Assembly: GCF_003352065.1 (NCBI RefSeq)
Contig: NZ_CP025803.1
Location: forward strand, 3,017,574-3,081,573
DNA length: 64,000 bases
Direction of reading: 5' to 3'
Source of the DNA: Sulfitobacter sp. SK011
GTDB taxonomy: Bacteria; Pseudomonadota; Alphaproteobacteria; Rhodobacterales; Rhodobacteraceae
Below the pieces are notes generated by a model. The model did not search any database and was not told the origin of the DNA. It was given only the letters and a program-made list of their open reading frames with translations. A program made the translations under genes and the position numbers. Shown here piece after piece: positions 63,155-64,000 of this stretch (positions are counted from its first letter, which is position 1; each line of letters starts with the position of its first letter).

Positions 63155-64000
63155 GGCCTTGTGAACGCTCCGAGCACTTTGCCGACATCTGCATCTGACG
63201 CGCCACCCATCGTGACCTGTGCCACCAGACCGCGCTTTTTGTCGTCAATCACGGAAGTCACCCGCGCCTCCAACGATGCCTCTTTCAGTGCGGCATTATA
63301 AATGCGCGTGATCGCATGTTTGCGCAGATCAGGTTTGAAAATTTTGCCCACAGCCGTTTTGGGCAATTCGTCCATGATCGTCATATGCTTGGGCTGAGCG
63401 GCCCGCTCATGGACCTTTTCCTTGCAAAACGCCAACAGCTCTTCTTCGGTCACGGACGCACCGGAAACCAGTTCGACAAAGGCACAGGGCACTTCGCCAG
63501 CATGGGCATCGGGCTGTCCGATTGCCCCGGCAAAGGCCACGGCGTCATGGCCCAAAAGCGCCTCTTCAATCTCGGCGGGGTCGATGTTGTGGCCGCCCCG
63601 GATGATCAGATCCTTGGCCCGCCCGGTGATCCACAGATAACCATCACTGTCGACTCGGCCCAGATCGCCTGTGCGCAGATATTTTTCGTCATAATAGAGG
63701 TCTTTGTTCTTGTCGGCCTCGGTATAGGTATGCCCTGCATAGACACCGGGGTTAGACACGCAAATTTCGCCAATCTCGTCCACGCCCGCATCCACCGGCC
63801 CGTCATTGGTGCCCTTGATGATCCGCACTTTGGAATAGGGCAATGGGATGCCAATGCTGCCAACTTTCTTTTGACCATCGGTCGGATTGACCGACACAAG
63901 GCATGTCGCTTCGGTCAATCCATAGCCTTCTACAAGAGTGACGCCTGTGGCTTCTTCAAAGCGCCGGAAAAGCTCAAGCGGCAATGGTGCAGAGCCTGAG
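63139..64000 (-). CDS. AMP-binding acyl-CoA synthetase, partial (5' end outside window)
   Basis: The C-terminal part of an AMP-forming fatty-acid-CoA ligase: the frame is open to the right edge, where it reads SGSAPLPLELFRRF (core motif), followed by EGYGLTEATCLVSVNP, the LRTGDLGRVDSDGYLWITGR hinge region and, near the end, LPKTAVGKIFKPDLRKH with the catalytic Lys. It activates a carboxylic acid by adenylation and thioesterification. The esterase downstream overlaps its stop, so the two are co-expressed. Confidence 0.9.
   Translation of the reverse strand, partial: SGSAPLPLELFRRFEEATGVTLVEGYGLTEATCLVSVNPTDGQKKVGSIGIPLPYSKVRIIKGTNDGPVDAGVDEIGEICVSNPGVYAGHTYTEADKNKDLYYDEKYLRTGDLGRVDSDGYLWITGRAKDLIIRGGHNIDPAEIEEALLGHDAVAFAGAIGQPDAHAGEVPCAFVELVSGASVTEEELLAFCKEKVHERAAQPKHMTIMDELPKTAVGKIFKPDLRKHAITRIYNAALKEASLEARVTSVIDDKKRGLVAQVTMGGASDADVGKVLGAFTRPWEAV

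Overview
The window looks like a chromosomal segment of a marine alphaproteobacterium of the Roseobacter group (Rhodobacterales). This is inferred from gene content: a betICBA choline-O-sulfate/glycine betaine cluster, pccB next to an ScfR-type short-chain acyl regulator, an RsuA-type pseudouridine synthase with a long basic tail, Rhodobacterales-type small lipoproteins, DUF6497 and DUF1127 proteins, and GC-rich third codon positions. No species can be named from the sequence. I see no rRNA or tRNA gene, CRISPR array or transposase. The only RNA gene recognised is rnpB.

Layout. 1-2.3 kb: small lipoproteins (two are tandem copies), a DUF6497 protein and a cupin. 2.4-7.5 kb: pccB, a Bcr/CflA-type MFS exporter and the ScfR-like regulator, with TTTGCAAA-type sites in front of pccB/MFS and in front of the regulator; then a secreted nuclease. 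7.6-12.9 kb: betA, betB, betC and betI on the minus strand, with a dyad over the betI promoter. 13-24 kb: EamA and LysE exporters, an M20 peptidase, YebC, a divergent HisA paralogue, two SLC13-type permeases, a small potassium-type channel, another EamA protein and a YmdB-type phosphoesterase. 24-36 kb: a DUF4242 protein with a divergent LysR regulator, folate cyclo-ligase with MgtE, guanine and 8-oxoguanine deaminases, HisN, an XRE regulator, a LysR/DUF1127 divergent pair, a Bax-inhibitor-like protein, a cupin and a VIT-type transporter. 36-44.5 kb: a lipoprotein gene apparently interrupted by an in-frame stop, rpmG, rnpB, ampD, a DPDGDGFAC lipoprotein, gatA/gatC, a UPF0173 hydrolase, tadA and the pseudouridine synthase.

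44.8-52.2 kb is a same-strand cluster: a 29-residue membrane peptide, XpaC, TelA, a DUF2927 lipoprotein, an SPFH protein with a C-terminal GYF_2 domain, a cytochrome b561-like protein, a membrane-anchored double zinc-ribbon protein, a nitroreductase and Dtd. XpaC/TelA and SPFH/zinc-ribbon pairs are known from envelope-stress systems elsewhere; this combination is the best candidate for a little-described multi-gene system here.

52.4-59.5 kb is a CocE/NonD hydrolase followed by a complete oligopeptide-type ABC transporter. At 59.7-61.0 kb lies a small accessory island: an isolated phage MuF-like head protein fused to a C-terminal RNase A-like (CdiA-CT type) toxin domain, with a CdiI_2-like immunity gene one base downstream and no other phage genes. 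The window ends with an alkaline-phosphatase-superfamily protein, an HSL-type esterase and the 3' part of an acyl-CoA synthetase.
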